Position numbers and translations under genes: made by a program. Below the pieces are notes generated by a model. The model searched no databases. It worked only from the letters and a program-made list of their open reading frames with translations, and was not told the DNA's origin. This document shows positions 1 to 6,613 of a stretch of DNA of 9,122 nucleotides, piece by piece. Origin of the DNA: Candidatus Pacearchaeota archaeon CG10_big_fil_rev_8_21_14_0_10_32_14 (GTDB lineage Archaea > Nanobdellota > Nanobdellia > Pacearchaeales > GW2011-AR1); assembly GCA_002763085.1 (NCBI GenBank), contig PFCY01000112.1, positions 1 through 9,122 of the forward strand, in the 5' to 3' direction. How positions within the stretch are numbered: the first letter of the stretch is position 1; every line of letters begins with the position of its first letter.

Positions 1-1
1 C

Positions 2-130
2 ATTTTTATAATCAATCGAGAAATAAATAATTTGCGGAAAGAAACTCACCCCATCTTGAAAGATGGAGATTTCTTTTTAGTAAAGAATCAAAGACATATA
101 AAATTGTTGAAGAATATTATGAAATTATAA
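2..130 (+). pseudogene. C-terminal fragment of an MNT-type nucleotidyltransferase, cut by the window start
   Basis: The reading frame starting at base 2 is open from the window edge to TAA at 128-130. It contains a segment reading HPILKDGDFFLV (bases 47-82), which resembles the last strand of minimal nucleotidyltransferases (a 'hPil-kdGi-L' pattern), and it compares with LKDNILNGIVI near the end of the complete nucleotidyltransferase at 7623-8162. The catalytic GS...DxD region would lie upstream of the window and is not visible. The last residues before the stop do not look conserved. From about base 79 onward the conserved HEPN-like sequence is in the -1 frame instead. I infer either a disrupted MNT-HEPN fusion or two overlapping genes. 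Assignment rests on a short segment, so confidence is modest. Confidence 0.4.
51..66 (+). repeat. Perfect inverted repeat (7-bp arms) near the frame change
   Basis: CCATCTT and AAGATGG form perfect 7-bp arms separated by GA, equivalent to a 6-bp stem with a TGAA loop. It is followed at 74-78 by a T5 run. It lies inside the nucleotidyltransferase fragment, just upstream of the point where homology changes frame. It may be only coding sequence that happens to fold. The hairpin plus T-run could also promote polymerase slippage or premature termination. Confidence 0.4.
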
Positions 131-150
131 AGGAACTGATTACTGCTTTA

Positions 151-396
151 ATGTATGCTGATGGGGTAAAAACATTGAGTCATAAAGTACTTGTAGAATA
201 TCTGGAGAAGAATTATAAAGAATTTGATAAATCCCAAATAATCCTTATTGACGATCTGAGGAAATTAAGAAATAATATTGTTTATTATGGACAAAAAGTT
301 GAGAAAGAGTTTCTTATAAATCATGAAAAGGAGATTAAATTGATAATAAATAAACTGCTTCAAGTTTTGAATTTGAAACTTGTGGGAGTAAAATAA
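151..396 (+). CDS. HEPN-domain protein, probably missing its annotated N-terminus
   Basis: Position 151 is the first canonical start in this frame and gives 81 residues, too short for a whole HEPN four-helix domain. The motif at residues 40-47 is RNNIVYYG, and the segment around it (IDDLRKLRNNIVYYGQK) closely matches the HEPN protein at 7180-7626 (LNDLRYFRNSITYYGKK). The similarity continues upstream of the ATG: bases 97-150 encode YKIVEEYYEIIKELITAL, matching NSIIKDGYDIIMEMIRAK of the downstream paralogue. No ATG, GTG or TTG exists in this frame between 31 and 150. The true product is therefore probably a longer protein, most simply an MNT-HEPN fusion reached by a frame change near base 79. 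HEPN proteins of this kind are typically RNA-targeting toxins or ligand-binding partners of MNT enzymes. The usual catalytic His of Rx4-6H is Tyr here. Confidence 0.65.
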   Translation: MYADGVKTLSHKVLVEYLEKNYKEFDKSQIILIDDLRKLRNNIVYYGQKVEKEFLINHEKEIKLIINKLLQVLNLKLVGVK

Positions 397-402
397 CAAA
401 AT

Positions 403-410
403 TTTATAAA
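403..410 (+). promoter_or_regulatory. Archaeal TATA box of pilin-like gene 1, leaderless
   Basis: TTTATAAA lies with its centre about 25 nt upstream of the ATG at 432. This is the normal archaeal spacing from TATA box to transcription start, so the mRNA should begin at or next to the start codon. No Shine-Dalgarno is present before 432, which agrees with leaderless translation. Confidence 0.65.
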
Positions 411-431
411 CAAGGACGAATTAAGAATAAA

Positions 432-1124
432 ATGAAAGGAAAAAGAGGATTATCTACTGTCGTAACGGTTTTGCTATTTGTCATGCTTACAGTTGTTGCC
501 GTCGTGATTGTTTATGGTGTAGTCAGCAGTTTAATAAATAAAAACATAGATGATACAAAAAAATGCGGTCCGGATACTTTGAATAAATTAACTTTGAATA
601 AAAGATACACTTGTTTTTTTAATGAGACTGAATTGGATGGAGGAGTTAGATTATTACATGACTGTACAATAGATTGTGAACCTCCGCCGGGATATATAGG
701 AAGCTGTAAAAATGTTGGATCTGGAGATTCCCAATGTTATAAAACCAAAGGTTATCAATACGTTTCAATAAATGTTGGAGATATTGAGATAGAAAAAGTA
801 ATTGTTGGTTTAAGTGATGGGCTTGATAGTAAAGCGTATGAAATTGTTGCGGGAGCAAATCCGGCTACTAGTTCAGTTTATAATTATGGAGTAGGTCCTA
901 CTGATTATGATGGTGTTGAATCTGGACCGCCTAGTGAATTAAAACTTGCGAAGAAACAGGGGAAAACTTATGTTATTCGTTATGATGCTTTGCCGACGGT
1001 GAATTATAAACCATCAAAAGTTGTTATATCTCCAGTTATTGGGGGGAAGACTTGTGGAACGGGGGATCAGGTTTTAGAAATACCGTCATGCGATCCTGCT
1101 TTTGGATTTCCAGTTAATTACTAA
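432..1124 (+). CDS. Archaeal type IV pilin-like protein 1 with class III signal peptide, 8 cysteines
   Basis: The protein has 230 residues. The N-terminus is MKGKRG followed by LSTVV and an unbroken hydrophobic helix to about residue 35. This is the layout of archaeal pilins and archaellins, in which a PibD/FlaK-type prepilin peptidase cuts after the Gly of K-R-G (here after G6). The hydrophobic segment then serves as membrane anchor and filament core. The rest is a predicted surface domain of about 190 residues with eight cysteines, all after the helix (KKCG, YTCF, HDCT, IDCE, GSCK, SQCY, KTCG, PSCD), suggesting up to four disulfides. A proline-containing CEPPPGY segment lies in the middle. 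It is the first gene of the pilus locus and has its own leaderless promoter, consistent with a subunit made in larger amounts than the machine. Major versus minor pilin status cannot be told from sequence. Confidence 0.75.
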   Translation: MKGKRGLSTVVTVLLFVMLTVVAVVIVYGVVSSLINKNIDDTKKCGPDTLNKLTLNKRYTCFFNETELDGGVRLLHDCTIDCEPPPGYIGSCKNVGSGDSQCYKTKGYQYVSINVGDIEIEKVIVGLSDGLDSKAYEIVAGANPATSSVYNYGVGPTDYDGVESGPPSELKLAKKQGKTYVIRYDALPTVNYKPSKVVISPVIGGKTCGTGDQVLEIPSCDPAFGFPVNY

Positions 1125-1131
1125 CCATAGA

Positions 1132-1137
1132 TTTTTT
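1132..1137 (+). terminator. T-rich archaeal-type terminator after pilin-like gene 1
   Basis: A run of six T residues starts 8 nt after the stop codon. Archaeal RNA polymerase commonly terminates at such T-runs without a hairpin. The run overlaps the start of a TATA-like box for the next gene, so termination and re-initiation are packed into a 70-nt gap. Confidence 0.4.
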
Positions 1138-1160
1138 ATATAAGGAAAACATATTTAAAT
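1135..1160 (+). promoter_or_regulatory. Two candidate TATA boxes for pilin-like gene 2
   Basis: TTTATATAA at 1135-1143 matches the archaeal TATA consensus and would start transcription near 1165, leaving a leader of about 30 nt. ATATTTAAAT at 1151-1160 would start near 1182. Either leader would carry TAAAAGGGG (1183-1191) three bases before the ATG. That is too close and too poor a match for a classical Shine-Dalgarno. Confidence 0.45.
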
Positions 1161-1194
1161 CTCAAGAAACATTCTTAATTAGTAAAAGGGGCCG

Positions 1195-1884
1195 ATGAGA
1201 AAATTATTATACAGAACTAAAAAGGGGCAAGTGTGGATTGAGTCTGTGACGTACACTTTAGTTGTTCTTGCATTAATTGGAGCAGTGCTTTTTTTTGTAA
1301 AACCAAAACTTGAAGAAATGCAGGATAAGGCGGTTATTGATCAGACGTATGATATGTTGAATTATCTCGATCAAAATATGAATGACGCGGGGCAGGGCGC
1401 TCAAGGAAATGTCAGAACGCCCGAGTTTACGATGAAAAGGGGCAAAATTGAAATCTATTTTGAAGATAATACAATAATCTTTACCATCGATAAAGTCAGG
1501 ATAGAGTATAGTGAGCCTGGAAGAAATGTTAAAGTTGGTGATGTAAATATTTTGACTATAGATAGAGGAAAATATAATACAATTAAAATGAGTATTGATT
1601 ATAATAATAAATATGATCTTGAAAATGATGTAGGAACAGAAGATAAAATCACAATAACCAAAGCGTCGACGCTACAGAAATTATCTTTTAAGAATTATGG
1701 GAAAGATGCGGCAATTCAGAGTTCGACGCAATGTAATCCAGATCCCTGTGTAGAAGATACAATTTTATACACCAGAATTTATTGTGCAGATACAGGAACA
1801 AGTGATGAAGCTGTAGAAAATCCAAATGATGATTATTGTTTCACTCAAGACACACGTCCTAATATGAAGGTAAAAGTAATATAA
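1195..1884 (+). CDS. Pilin-like protein 2 with class III signal peptide (KKG-QVWIE)
   Basis: The protein has 229 residues. The N-terminus ends in YRTKKG at residues 6-11, followed by QVWIESVTYT and a hydrophobic stretch to about residue 35. This is a prepilin-type signal with predicted cleavage after G11, and a Glu at mature position 5, the residue that is conserved in type IV pilins. A charged segment follows (KPKLEEMQDKAVIDQ, about residues 36-50), typical of the continuing N-terminal alpha helix of pilins. The C-terminal domain is probably beta-rich and contains four cysteines clustered in the last third (TQCN, DPCV, IYCA, DYCF). It sits between pilin-like protein 1 and the ATPase on the same strand. 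I recall similar KGQVWIE-type class III proteins from DPANN genomes, but this was not searched. Likely a minor or alternative pilin. Confidence 0.72.
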   Translation: MRKLLYRTKKGQVWIESVTYTLVVLALIGAVLFFVKPKLEEMQDKAVIDQTYDMLNYLDQNMNDAGQGAQGNVRTPEFTMKRGKIEIYFEDNTIIFTIDKVRIEYSEPGRNVKVGDVNILTIDRGKYNTIKMSIDYNNKYDLENDVGTEDKITITKASTLQKLSFKNYGKDAAIQSSTQCNPDPCVEDTILYTRIYCADTGTSDEAVENPNDDYCFTQDTRPNMKVKVI

Positions 1885-1941
1885 ATTCAAAAATCTAAAT
1901 ATATAATAAAAAGTAACCTTTAAAATATACATAATTCATAA

Positions 1942-1949
1942 TATATATA
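1942..1949 (+). promoter_or_regulatory. TATA-like box of the secretion ATPase gene
   Basis: TATATATA is centred about 22 nt before the ATG at 1967 within a strongly AT-rich 82-nt gap (1885-1966). It would give a leaderless or nearly leaderless transcript. A second box, TTTAAAATA at 1919-1927, would give a leader of roughly 20 nt. No Shine-Dalgarno is visible. The gap also holds a degenerate repeated string (AAATATATAATAAAAAG at 1898-1914 and AAAATATAATAAAAG near 1952-1966). Confidence 0.45.
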
Positions 1950-1966
1950 GTAAAATATAATAAAAG

Positions 1967-3556
1967 ATGGCAGTTTTTGGAAAAAGAGAGGCAACCAGCA
2001 TCGGCAATTATCCGAGAGTAAATATAGATTTTAATCCGCAGATTCCTCCTCTAAAAAAAGAGAAAGATAAAACGAAGATCGATGTTAGATATGGCCTTAT
2101 TGCACCATTTGCTTTCGCGCATGTATATTGGGATAATAATATTTCTGAAGTCGTTTATGAGATTGAGGAGCCTCAACTAACGGGAGCGGAGAAATCTCAA
2201 AGAGAGGTTGTCCGTTCAGCAATGAGAGATTTGATTAATTATGATGTCATAATAAAACGAGATCAAAATTCACTTCTAGAATATATTGATAAGACATTCA
2301 AGCTACTTTTGATTGAACTTGGAATAAATATGCCGTATGAAAGTTACAGGAAAATATATTATTATTTAGTCAGAGATTTTATAGGATTTAATGAGGCAGA
2401 TCCGCTTCTTAAGGATTACTTCGTGGAAGATATTGAATGCAATGGTGCAGCGACGCCAGTTTATGTAATTCATAGAGTTTTTAGAAATATGAAAACTAAT
2501 TTAGTGTTTCAAGAAATTGAGCCACTTACCAGTTTCGTTGAAAAACTTGCTCAAAGAAGCGGTAAATACATTTCTTATGCTACTCCAATTCTAGATGGAA
2601 GTCTGCCGGATGGAAGTAGAGTCAATGCCACATACACCACGGACATCACATCTAGAGGGCCGACATTTACGATAAGAAAGTTTACAAAAACTCCATGGAC
2701 TCCACCACAACTTTTGGGATTCGGAACTCTGAGTCCAGAGATGCTTGCTTATCTATGGCTTTTAGTTCAGTATAAAATGAATTTACTTCTTGTTGGTGGA
2801 ACAGCATCGGGAAAAACTACTTTGCTCAATGCGATTGCGTTTTTTATTCCGCCTGAAGCAAGAGTCGTTTCGATTGAAGATACTCGTGAATTAAATCTTT
2901 TGAGAGAAAACTGGCTTCCTAGTGTCGTAAGAAGCGCGACTGGAATGGGGAAGGTTGGAGAGATAGATTTGTTCGAATTGCTTAGAGCTTCATTCAGACA
3001 AGCGCCAGATTATGTAATAGTCGGAGAAGTCAGAGGTAAAGAAGCGTCTGTTCTTTTCCAGGGAATGGCAAGCGGTCACTCATCGATTTCAACAATTCAC
3101 GCAGATAGTGTTGATACAGTCATAAAAAGACTTGAGACACCTCCGATTGAACTTTCACCGACACTGCTTAATGTTCTTGATTGTGTTTGTGTAATGACTC
3201 ACGCAATTGTAAATAAACAAGAAACTAGAAAACTTAGAGAAATTGTAGAGATAACTAATGTCACTCCTGACGGGATTGCGATGACAAATACTCCTTATAT
3301 GTGGAATGCGTCGGACAATCAGTTTTATTTCAAAAAAACAAGCAAGATTTTTGAAAAGATATCCAAAAGATATGGAATAACAATGGAAGAACTTGATATT
3401 GAGTTCAAGAAAAGAGTTATGCTTATTTACAAGATGTATGAGAAAAAAATATTTCAGTTTGAGGATGTCCAGAATTTAGTTAATATGTATTATAAAAAAC
3501 CACAGGAAGTTCTGGATAAGTTCGATGTTAAGATTGAGAAAACAACAGAAAAATGA
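1967..3556 (+). CDS. Type IV filament assembly ATPase (FlaI/TadA/VirB11-like secretion ATPase)
   Basis: The protein has 529 residues, close to the usual 500-560 of archaeal secretion ATPases. An N-terminal domain with the YEIEEPQLT segment (about residues 64-72) is followed by a linker region and the RecA-like ATPase core. The Walker A loop GGTASGKTT is at 277-285, the Asp/Glu box IEDTREL at 303-309, and the Walker B region DYVIVGEVRG at 348-357 with its acidic residue E354. The His-box region GMASGHSSISTIHADS spans 366-381. All catalytic signatures look intact. As a cytoplasmic hexamer it should hydrolyse ATP to drive pilin insertion through the TadC-like platform encoded just downstream. 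It has no transmembrane segment. The absence of archaellum accessory genes nearby argues for a pilus ATPase rather than the archaellum motor. Only one ATPase is present, so retraction by a separate PilT-like enzyme has no support here. Confidence 0.93.
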   Translation: MAVFGKREATSIGNYPRVNIDFNPQIPPLKKEKDKTKIDVRYGLIAPFAFAHVYWDNNISEVVYEIEEPQLTGAEKSQREVVRSAMRDLINYDVIIKRDQNSLLEYIDKTFKLLLIELGINMPYESYRKIYYYLVRDFIGFNEADPLLKDYFVEDIECNGAATPVYVIHRVFRNMKTNLVFQEIEPLTSFVEKLAQRSGKYISYATPILDGSLPDGSRVNATYTTDITSRGPTFTIRKFTKTPWTPPQLLGFGTLSPEMLAYLWLLVQYKMNLLLVGGTASGKTTLLNAIAFFIPPEARVVSIEDTRELNLLRENWLPSVVRSATGMGKVGEIDLFELLRASFRQAPDYVIVGEVRGKEASVLFQGMASGHSSISTIHADSVDTVIKRLETPPIELSPTLLNVLDCVCVMTHAIVNKQETRKLREIVEITNVTPDGIAMTNTPYMWNASDNQFYFKKTSKIFEKISKRYGITMEELDIEFKKRVMLIYKMYEKKIFQFEDVQNLVNMYYKKPQEVLDKFDVKIEKTTEK

Positions 3557-3699
3557 ACTCTATAAAACATAATATTTAATAACGCTAAATTCTATTAAAT
3601 CTAATAAAAGGGGATCGAATGTAAAGGATGTTCTAAGATAGGATTATAGAAAATCCGAAGATTTTCGATCCATTTTTAAAAAAACAAAAAAAACAAAAA
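3557..3699 (+). promoter_or_regulatory. Long structured leader region of the first TadC-like gene
   Basis: This 143-nt gap interrupts an otherwise tight cluster. TATA-like boxes CTATAAAA (3560-3567) and ATATTTAATA (3572-3581) would give leaders of roughly 100 nt. TTTTTAAA (3673-3680) would give a leaderless mRNA. Inside are TAAAAGGGG (3605-3613), a start-stop pair ATG-TAA (3619-3624) and ATG-TTC-TAA (3628-3636), both in frame with the gene at 3700. Two foldings compete: a local hairpin with arms GAAAATC (3649-3655) and GATTTTC (3660-3666) around CGAA, and a long-range 8-bp pairing GGATCGAA (3612-3619) with TTCGATCC (3664-3671). They share bases 3664-3666. The last 20 nt before the ATG are almost all A with isolated C. 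Confidence 0.45.
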
Positions 3700-4725
3700 A
3701 TGGCTAAAGAAGAAGAAACAATTGAAACAAAAAAACAGGCAAGAATGCTTGAAAAAGATGTCATTAAAAGATTAAAGAAAGTTGAAAAAGAAGTTTCTTC
3801 GAAGAAGATAAGAAAGCCAAATCATTATGTTAAGTATGCGAGCAATATGTTTTCTAACACTGCGATGAAACTTAACGATAATAAAATGTTTAAGGATATG
3901 AAACAGGACCTAATAAAAGGCAATGTTCCTTTTTTGCCTGTGACATACATCTCGGTAATATTATTGACGACCTTGATTTCTTTTTTTATAGCTTTATTTT
4001 TATTCATTTTCTTTTTATTTTTTAATTTTGGGGCGATTGTACCTTTTATAACAATGTCTAAAGAACCAATTTTAGATAGGCTCATTAAAGTCATATGGAT
4101 TTTACCTGTCATTCCGATTGTGACTTTCATAATGATGTACTTATACCCTTCGATGGAAAGAAAAAGTCTTGAAAATAAAATAAATCACGAACTTCCTTAT
4201 GTCATGATAAATATGTCAGCGATTTCTGGAAGTATGATAGAGCCATCTAAAATTTTTGACATAATCGTTTCAACTGGAGAATTTCCAAATGTGTCTAATG
4301 AGTTTAGAAAAGTTATAAATGAAGTTAATATCCATGGTTTTGATTTAGTTTCTGCACTGCGAGAATCTGCTTCTAATACTGCAAGTAAAAAACTATCTGA
4401 ATTATACAACGGCCTTGCAACATCAATCACTTCCGGCGGAGATTTACCCAATTTCTTTGAGGAGAGAGCCAAGACTTTTTTATTTGATTACAGGCTAGAT
4501 AGAGAACATGAAACAAGATCCGCGGAAACGTTTATGGATATTTATATCAGCGTCGTCATTGCGGCTCCGATGATGCTTATGCTCTTACTTATGATGATTC
4601 AGCTCGGGGGGATTGGAATTGGGAATTTAAGCACATTTACAATTTCTTTGCTTATGGTTTTGGGGGTCGGGGTATTAAATGTCATATTCATTACTTTTTT
4701 GTATCTAAAGCAGGGAGCGAGTTAA
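3700..4725 (+). CDS. TadC/FlaJ-type (T2SF) pilus platform membrane protein 1
   Basis: The protein has 341 residues. It begins with a Lys/Glu-rich cytoplasmic segment (residues 1-45) with coiled-coil character, followed by hydrophobic segments at about 82-109 and 127-148. A soluble domain at about 155-275 contains the T2SF-like pattern (ELPYVMINMSAISGSMIEPS at 164-183, then GGDLPNFFEERA at 246-257). Two further membrane segments lie at about 281-301 and 314-336. This is the arrangement of GspF/FlaJ/TadC proteins, the inner-membrane platform on which the assembly ATPase acts. There are no cysteines. The ATG at 3700 is chosen because no other canonical start lies in the open stretch from 3637. 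It lacks a Shine-Dalgarno and follows an A-rich tract. The next gene starts one base after its stop. TadC versus TadB naming is not meaningful without alignment. Confidence 0.88.
   Translation: MAKEEETIETKKQARMLEKDVIKRLKKVEKEVSSKKIRKPNHYVKYASNMFSNTAMKLNDNKMFKDMKQDLIKGNVPFLPVTYISVILLTTLISFFIALFLFIFFLFFNFGAIVPFITMSKEPILDRLIKVIWILPVIPIVTFIMMYLYPSMERKSLENKINHELPYVMINMSAISGSMIEPSKIFDIIVSTGEFPNVSNEFRKVINEVNIHGFDLVSALRESASNTASKKLSELYNGLATSITSGGDLPNFFEERAKTFLFDYRLDREHETRSAETFMDIYISVVIAAPMMLMLLLMMIQLGGIGIGNLSTFTISLLMVLGVGVLNVIFITFLYLKQGAS
4714..4717 (+). promoter_or_regulatory. Shine-Dalgarno-like GGAG before the second platform gene
   Basis: GGAG lies inside the 3' end of the upstream gene, 9 nt before the ATG at 4727. 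With the 1-nt gap between stop and start it suggests translational coupling of the two platform proteins. Confidence 0.4.
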
Positions 4726-4726
4726 A

Positions 4727-5653
4727 ATGGAATTAAAGATAGGGCATTATATTGGAATAGTATTGGGACTGGTTATATTCGGAGTCAGTTTTTTATTTAT
4801 TGGAACTCCTTGGTTTTTCTTTTTGATTGGAGTGGGTTTAATTGCTGGCTCAACACCGATGGTTATAACTGTAATAATAGAAAACAGGATAGCAGAAGAA
4901 AAAGAACAAATGTTTTTAGAATTTGCTCGAAGTCTTGTTGAAAGTGTTAAAACCGGAACGCCGGTCAGTAAAAGTATAATTAATCTGAAGAGCAAGCCTT
5001 TCGGAGTCTTAAGTCCGCACGTCGTCAAATTAGCAAATCAAATTTCACTTGGAATTCCTTTCAGTATCGCTCTTCAAACTTTTGCTAAAGATGTAAATAA
5101 TCATTCAATCTCAAGAAGTTTAACTTTAATAGGACAGGCTGAAAAGGCTGGAGGAAATATTGGGACGATTCTGGAAGCCGTGGCAGAAGCAGTGAGTTTA
5201 TCAGATAAATTGAAGAAAGAAAGAAAAAGCGCAATTCAAACACTTGTCGCTCAGGGTTATATCATCTTCGTTGTTTTTTTAGGAATAATACTTGTAATGC
5301 AATTTAAAATAATTCCATTGCTTGATGGACTAAAGGATGTTCAAGGAGCAAGTGATTTGGGAATTGCGGTTGGAGGTGGAAGTGGAGGAGAGAGTGTTGA
5401 TTTTGGAACTGCATTTTTATTTTTGCTTTTAATTCAGGGATTTTTTAGCGGGATAACAATTGGATTATTATCGGAGGGGAATATTAAAGCGGGAATTAGG
5501 CATTCGTTTGCGTTGATGCTTATGTCATTCATTATTGCGTCTGGAGCGAATATTTTATTTGATCCTTCGAAAAAACCAGAGGAAGTTGCTGCAGTGGCTT
5601 CGTTCATGTTTTTATACGTGAAATATAAAATTAAAGGTAAGAAATTTTTTTAG
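4727..5653 (+). CDS. TadC/FlaJ-type (T2SF) pilus platform membrane protein 2
   Basis: The protein has 308 residues and starts one base after the preceding stop (TAA-A-ATG). Two N-terminal membrane segments (about 7-24 and 29-52) precede a soluble T2SF-type domain at roughly 57-165. That domain has FLEFARSLVESVKTGTPVSK (63-82) and the characteristic GQAEKAGGNIGTILEAVA (136-153), the form of the GspF/TadC core where a Gly-rich turn joins helices. Further membrane segments lie at about 174-195, 227-248 and 256-276. A glycine-rich loop (GGGSGGES, 216-223) between membrane segments is unusual. It has no cysteines. Paired T2SF proteins next to one ATPase match the TadA-TadB-TadC logic of Tad-type pili, so I infer the two proteins form a heteromeric platform. 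Confidence 0.88.
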   Translation: MELKIGHYIGIVLGLVIFGVSFLFIGTPWFFFLIGVGLIAGSTPMVITVIIENRIAEEKEQMFLEFARSLVESVKTGTPVSKSIINLKSKPFGVLSPHVVKLANQISLGIPFSIALQTFAKDVNNHSISRSLTLIGQAEKAGGNIGTILEAVAEAVSLSDKLKKERKSAIQTLVAQGYIIFVVFLGIILVMQFKIIPLLDGLKDVQGASDLGIAVGGGSGGESVDFGTAFLFLLLIQGFFSGITIGLLSEGNIKAGIRHSFALMLMSFIIASGANILFDPSKKPEEVAAVASFMFLYVKYKIKGKKFF

Positions 5654-5654
5654 A

Positions 5655-6485
5655 ATGGAACGAGGAAAAAAAGGGAGTTCCCATGTAGGATTCATCTTAA
5701 GTTTTGTAATTTTTGTTATGTTTGTAATGTTTATTTTTGTGATCCTTAACGGACAAGATCGCGGAACGAAGAGCGAAAAAGATTTTGTATTAAGTGCGTT
5801 GAGTGATAAATTAATTGAGAATGCAACGACGGAGCTGACGAGTGTGAGTTTGAAAGTTAGAGATGGAGATATTAAAGCGAGTGGAGATTGTGATAGTGGA
5901 GCAGCGGTTGATAAAATAAAATTTGATAGTTCAAATATTGGAGAGATGGATATGGACTTGGATGGAGATCTTGATGTTGTGGTAAAGAGGGATATTTATT
6001 CATCAGATTATAATATTGTGGGCGGTGCTGATAAGAAATTACTTTTGAAATGGAATAACGCCTGGATAGGAAATGAGAGATATTTTAAAATATATAAATC
6101 AACTTATTTTTCAACTCCAGGTTATTCTTTTGGTGGAGGTCCTGCCTGCACAGCAACTTCTACTAATAATGTTTATTCTCTTGGTCAGGTTGGAACAAAT
6201 AAATACGTTTATCTTGGATTAATCGATAACATGGTTACAAAGTATAAAACAGATTATGAAAGTTTGAAGAAAGAGCTTTTTGTTCCGGAGGGAAATGATT
6301 TTTATTTTAGATTTGATTATGAAGGGGCTGCAGGTACAACTTTAACTAAAAGTCCTGGAGAAAATTATGCTGGATTAAATGAGCCACCACAAGCGTCGGA
6401 AATTTTTTCAGAGAAATATAATGTGCTTTACTTTGATAACCAAGCAATTATAAAACCAGGATACTTTACAATTGAGGTGTGGTAG
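5655..6485 (+). CDS. Pilin-like protein 3 with class III signal peptide and a DxDxDG loop
   Basis: The protein has 276 residues and starts one base after the preceding stop (TAG-A-ATG), so it is co-transcribed with the two platform genes. MERGKKG (1-7) followed by SSHVGFILSFVIFVMF is a prepilin-type signal, predicted cut after G7, with a hydrophobic helix to about residue 31. Residues 99-107 read DMDLDGDLD, a DxDxDGxxD pattern as in EF-hand-like and FG-GAP calcium loops. It is followed by the VVV strand expected after such loops. Two cysteines (SGDC and PACT) could form one disulfide. The surface domain is larger than in the other pilin-like proteins. Its position directly behind the platform genes suggests a minor pilin or a tip/adhesion subunit rather than the major filament protein. 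The function beyond that is not recognisable. Confidence 0.72.
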   Translation: MERGKKGSSHVGFILSFVIFVMFVMFIFVILNGQDRGTKSEKDFVLSALSDKLIENATTELTSVSLKVRDGDIKASGDCDSGAAVDKIKFDSSNIGEMDMDLDGDLDVVVKRDIYSSDYNIVGGADKKLLLKWNNAWIGNERYFKIYKSTYFSTPGYSFGGGPACTATSTNNVYSLGQVGTNKYVYLGLIDNMVTKYKTDYESLKKELFVPEGNDFYFRFDYEGAAGTTLTKSPGENYAGLNEPPQASEIFSEKYNVLYFDNQAIIKPGYFTIEVW

Positions 6486-6491
6486 TGGCTT

Positions 6492-6512
6492 ACTTTCTTT
6501 AGACAAGAAAGT
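6492..6512 (+). terminator. Hairpin (8-bp perfect arms) just after the pilin-like 3 gene
   Basis: ACTTTCTT and AAGAAAGT are perfect 8-bp arms around TAGAC, beginning 7 nt after the stop codon at 6485. This position fits a 3'-end or processing signal for the three-gene operon. It is not followed by a T-run, so a classical intrinsic terminator is not supported. Confidence 0.3.
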
Positions 6513-6573
6513 TTCCCAGGAAATCAAAGAAACTAAGAGAGGTAGAAAGAAGAAAGCTCTTGGGTAAAGAAGA

Positions 6574-6581
6574 ACTATATG
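6574..6581 (+). promoter_or_regulatory. TATA-like box of pilin-like gene 4
   Basis: ACTATATG is centred about 36 nt upstream of the ATG at 6614 and 42 nt upstream of the ATG at 6620, so a start near 6603 would leave a leader of 10-17 nt. The rest of the 128-nt gap (6486-6613) is purine-rich. Apart from the hairpin at 6492-6512 I see no convincing feature in it. Confidence 0.3.
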
Positions 6582-6613
6582 GGTAAAAATTAGAACTAAA
6601 AAAGAAAAAGATT

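Noticed and set aside
646..858. Leftward open frame inside pilin-like gene 1
   Set aside because: It is fully inside a convincing coding gene on the other strand and has no domain, promoter or ribosome site. The same applies to leftward frames within 3825-4130, 4197-4472, 4747-5028 and 6499-6729.
1885..1966. AT-rich gap as a replication origin or repeat array
   Set aside because: The repeated strings are short and imperfect, and the gap is explained by a promoter for the ATPase gene. No initiator gene is nearby.
6472..6567. A 31-codon frame starting with TTG overlapping the end of pilin-like gene 3
   Set aside because: It has a rare start codon, lies mostly in a purine-rich gap, has no ribosome site and matches no recognisable family.
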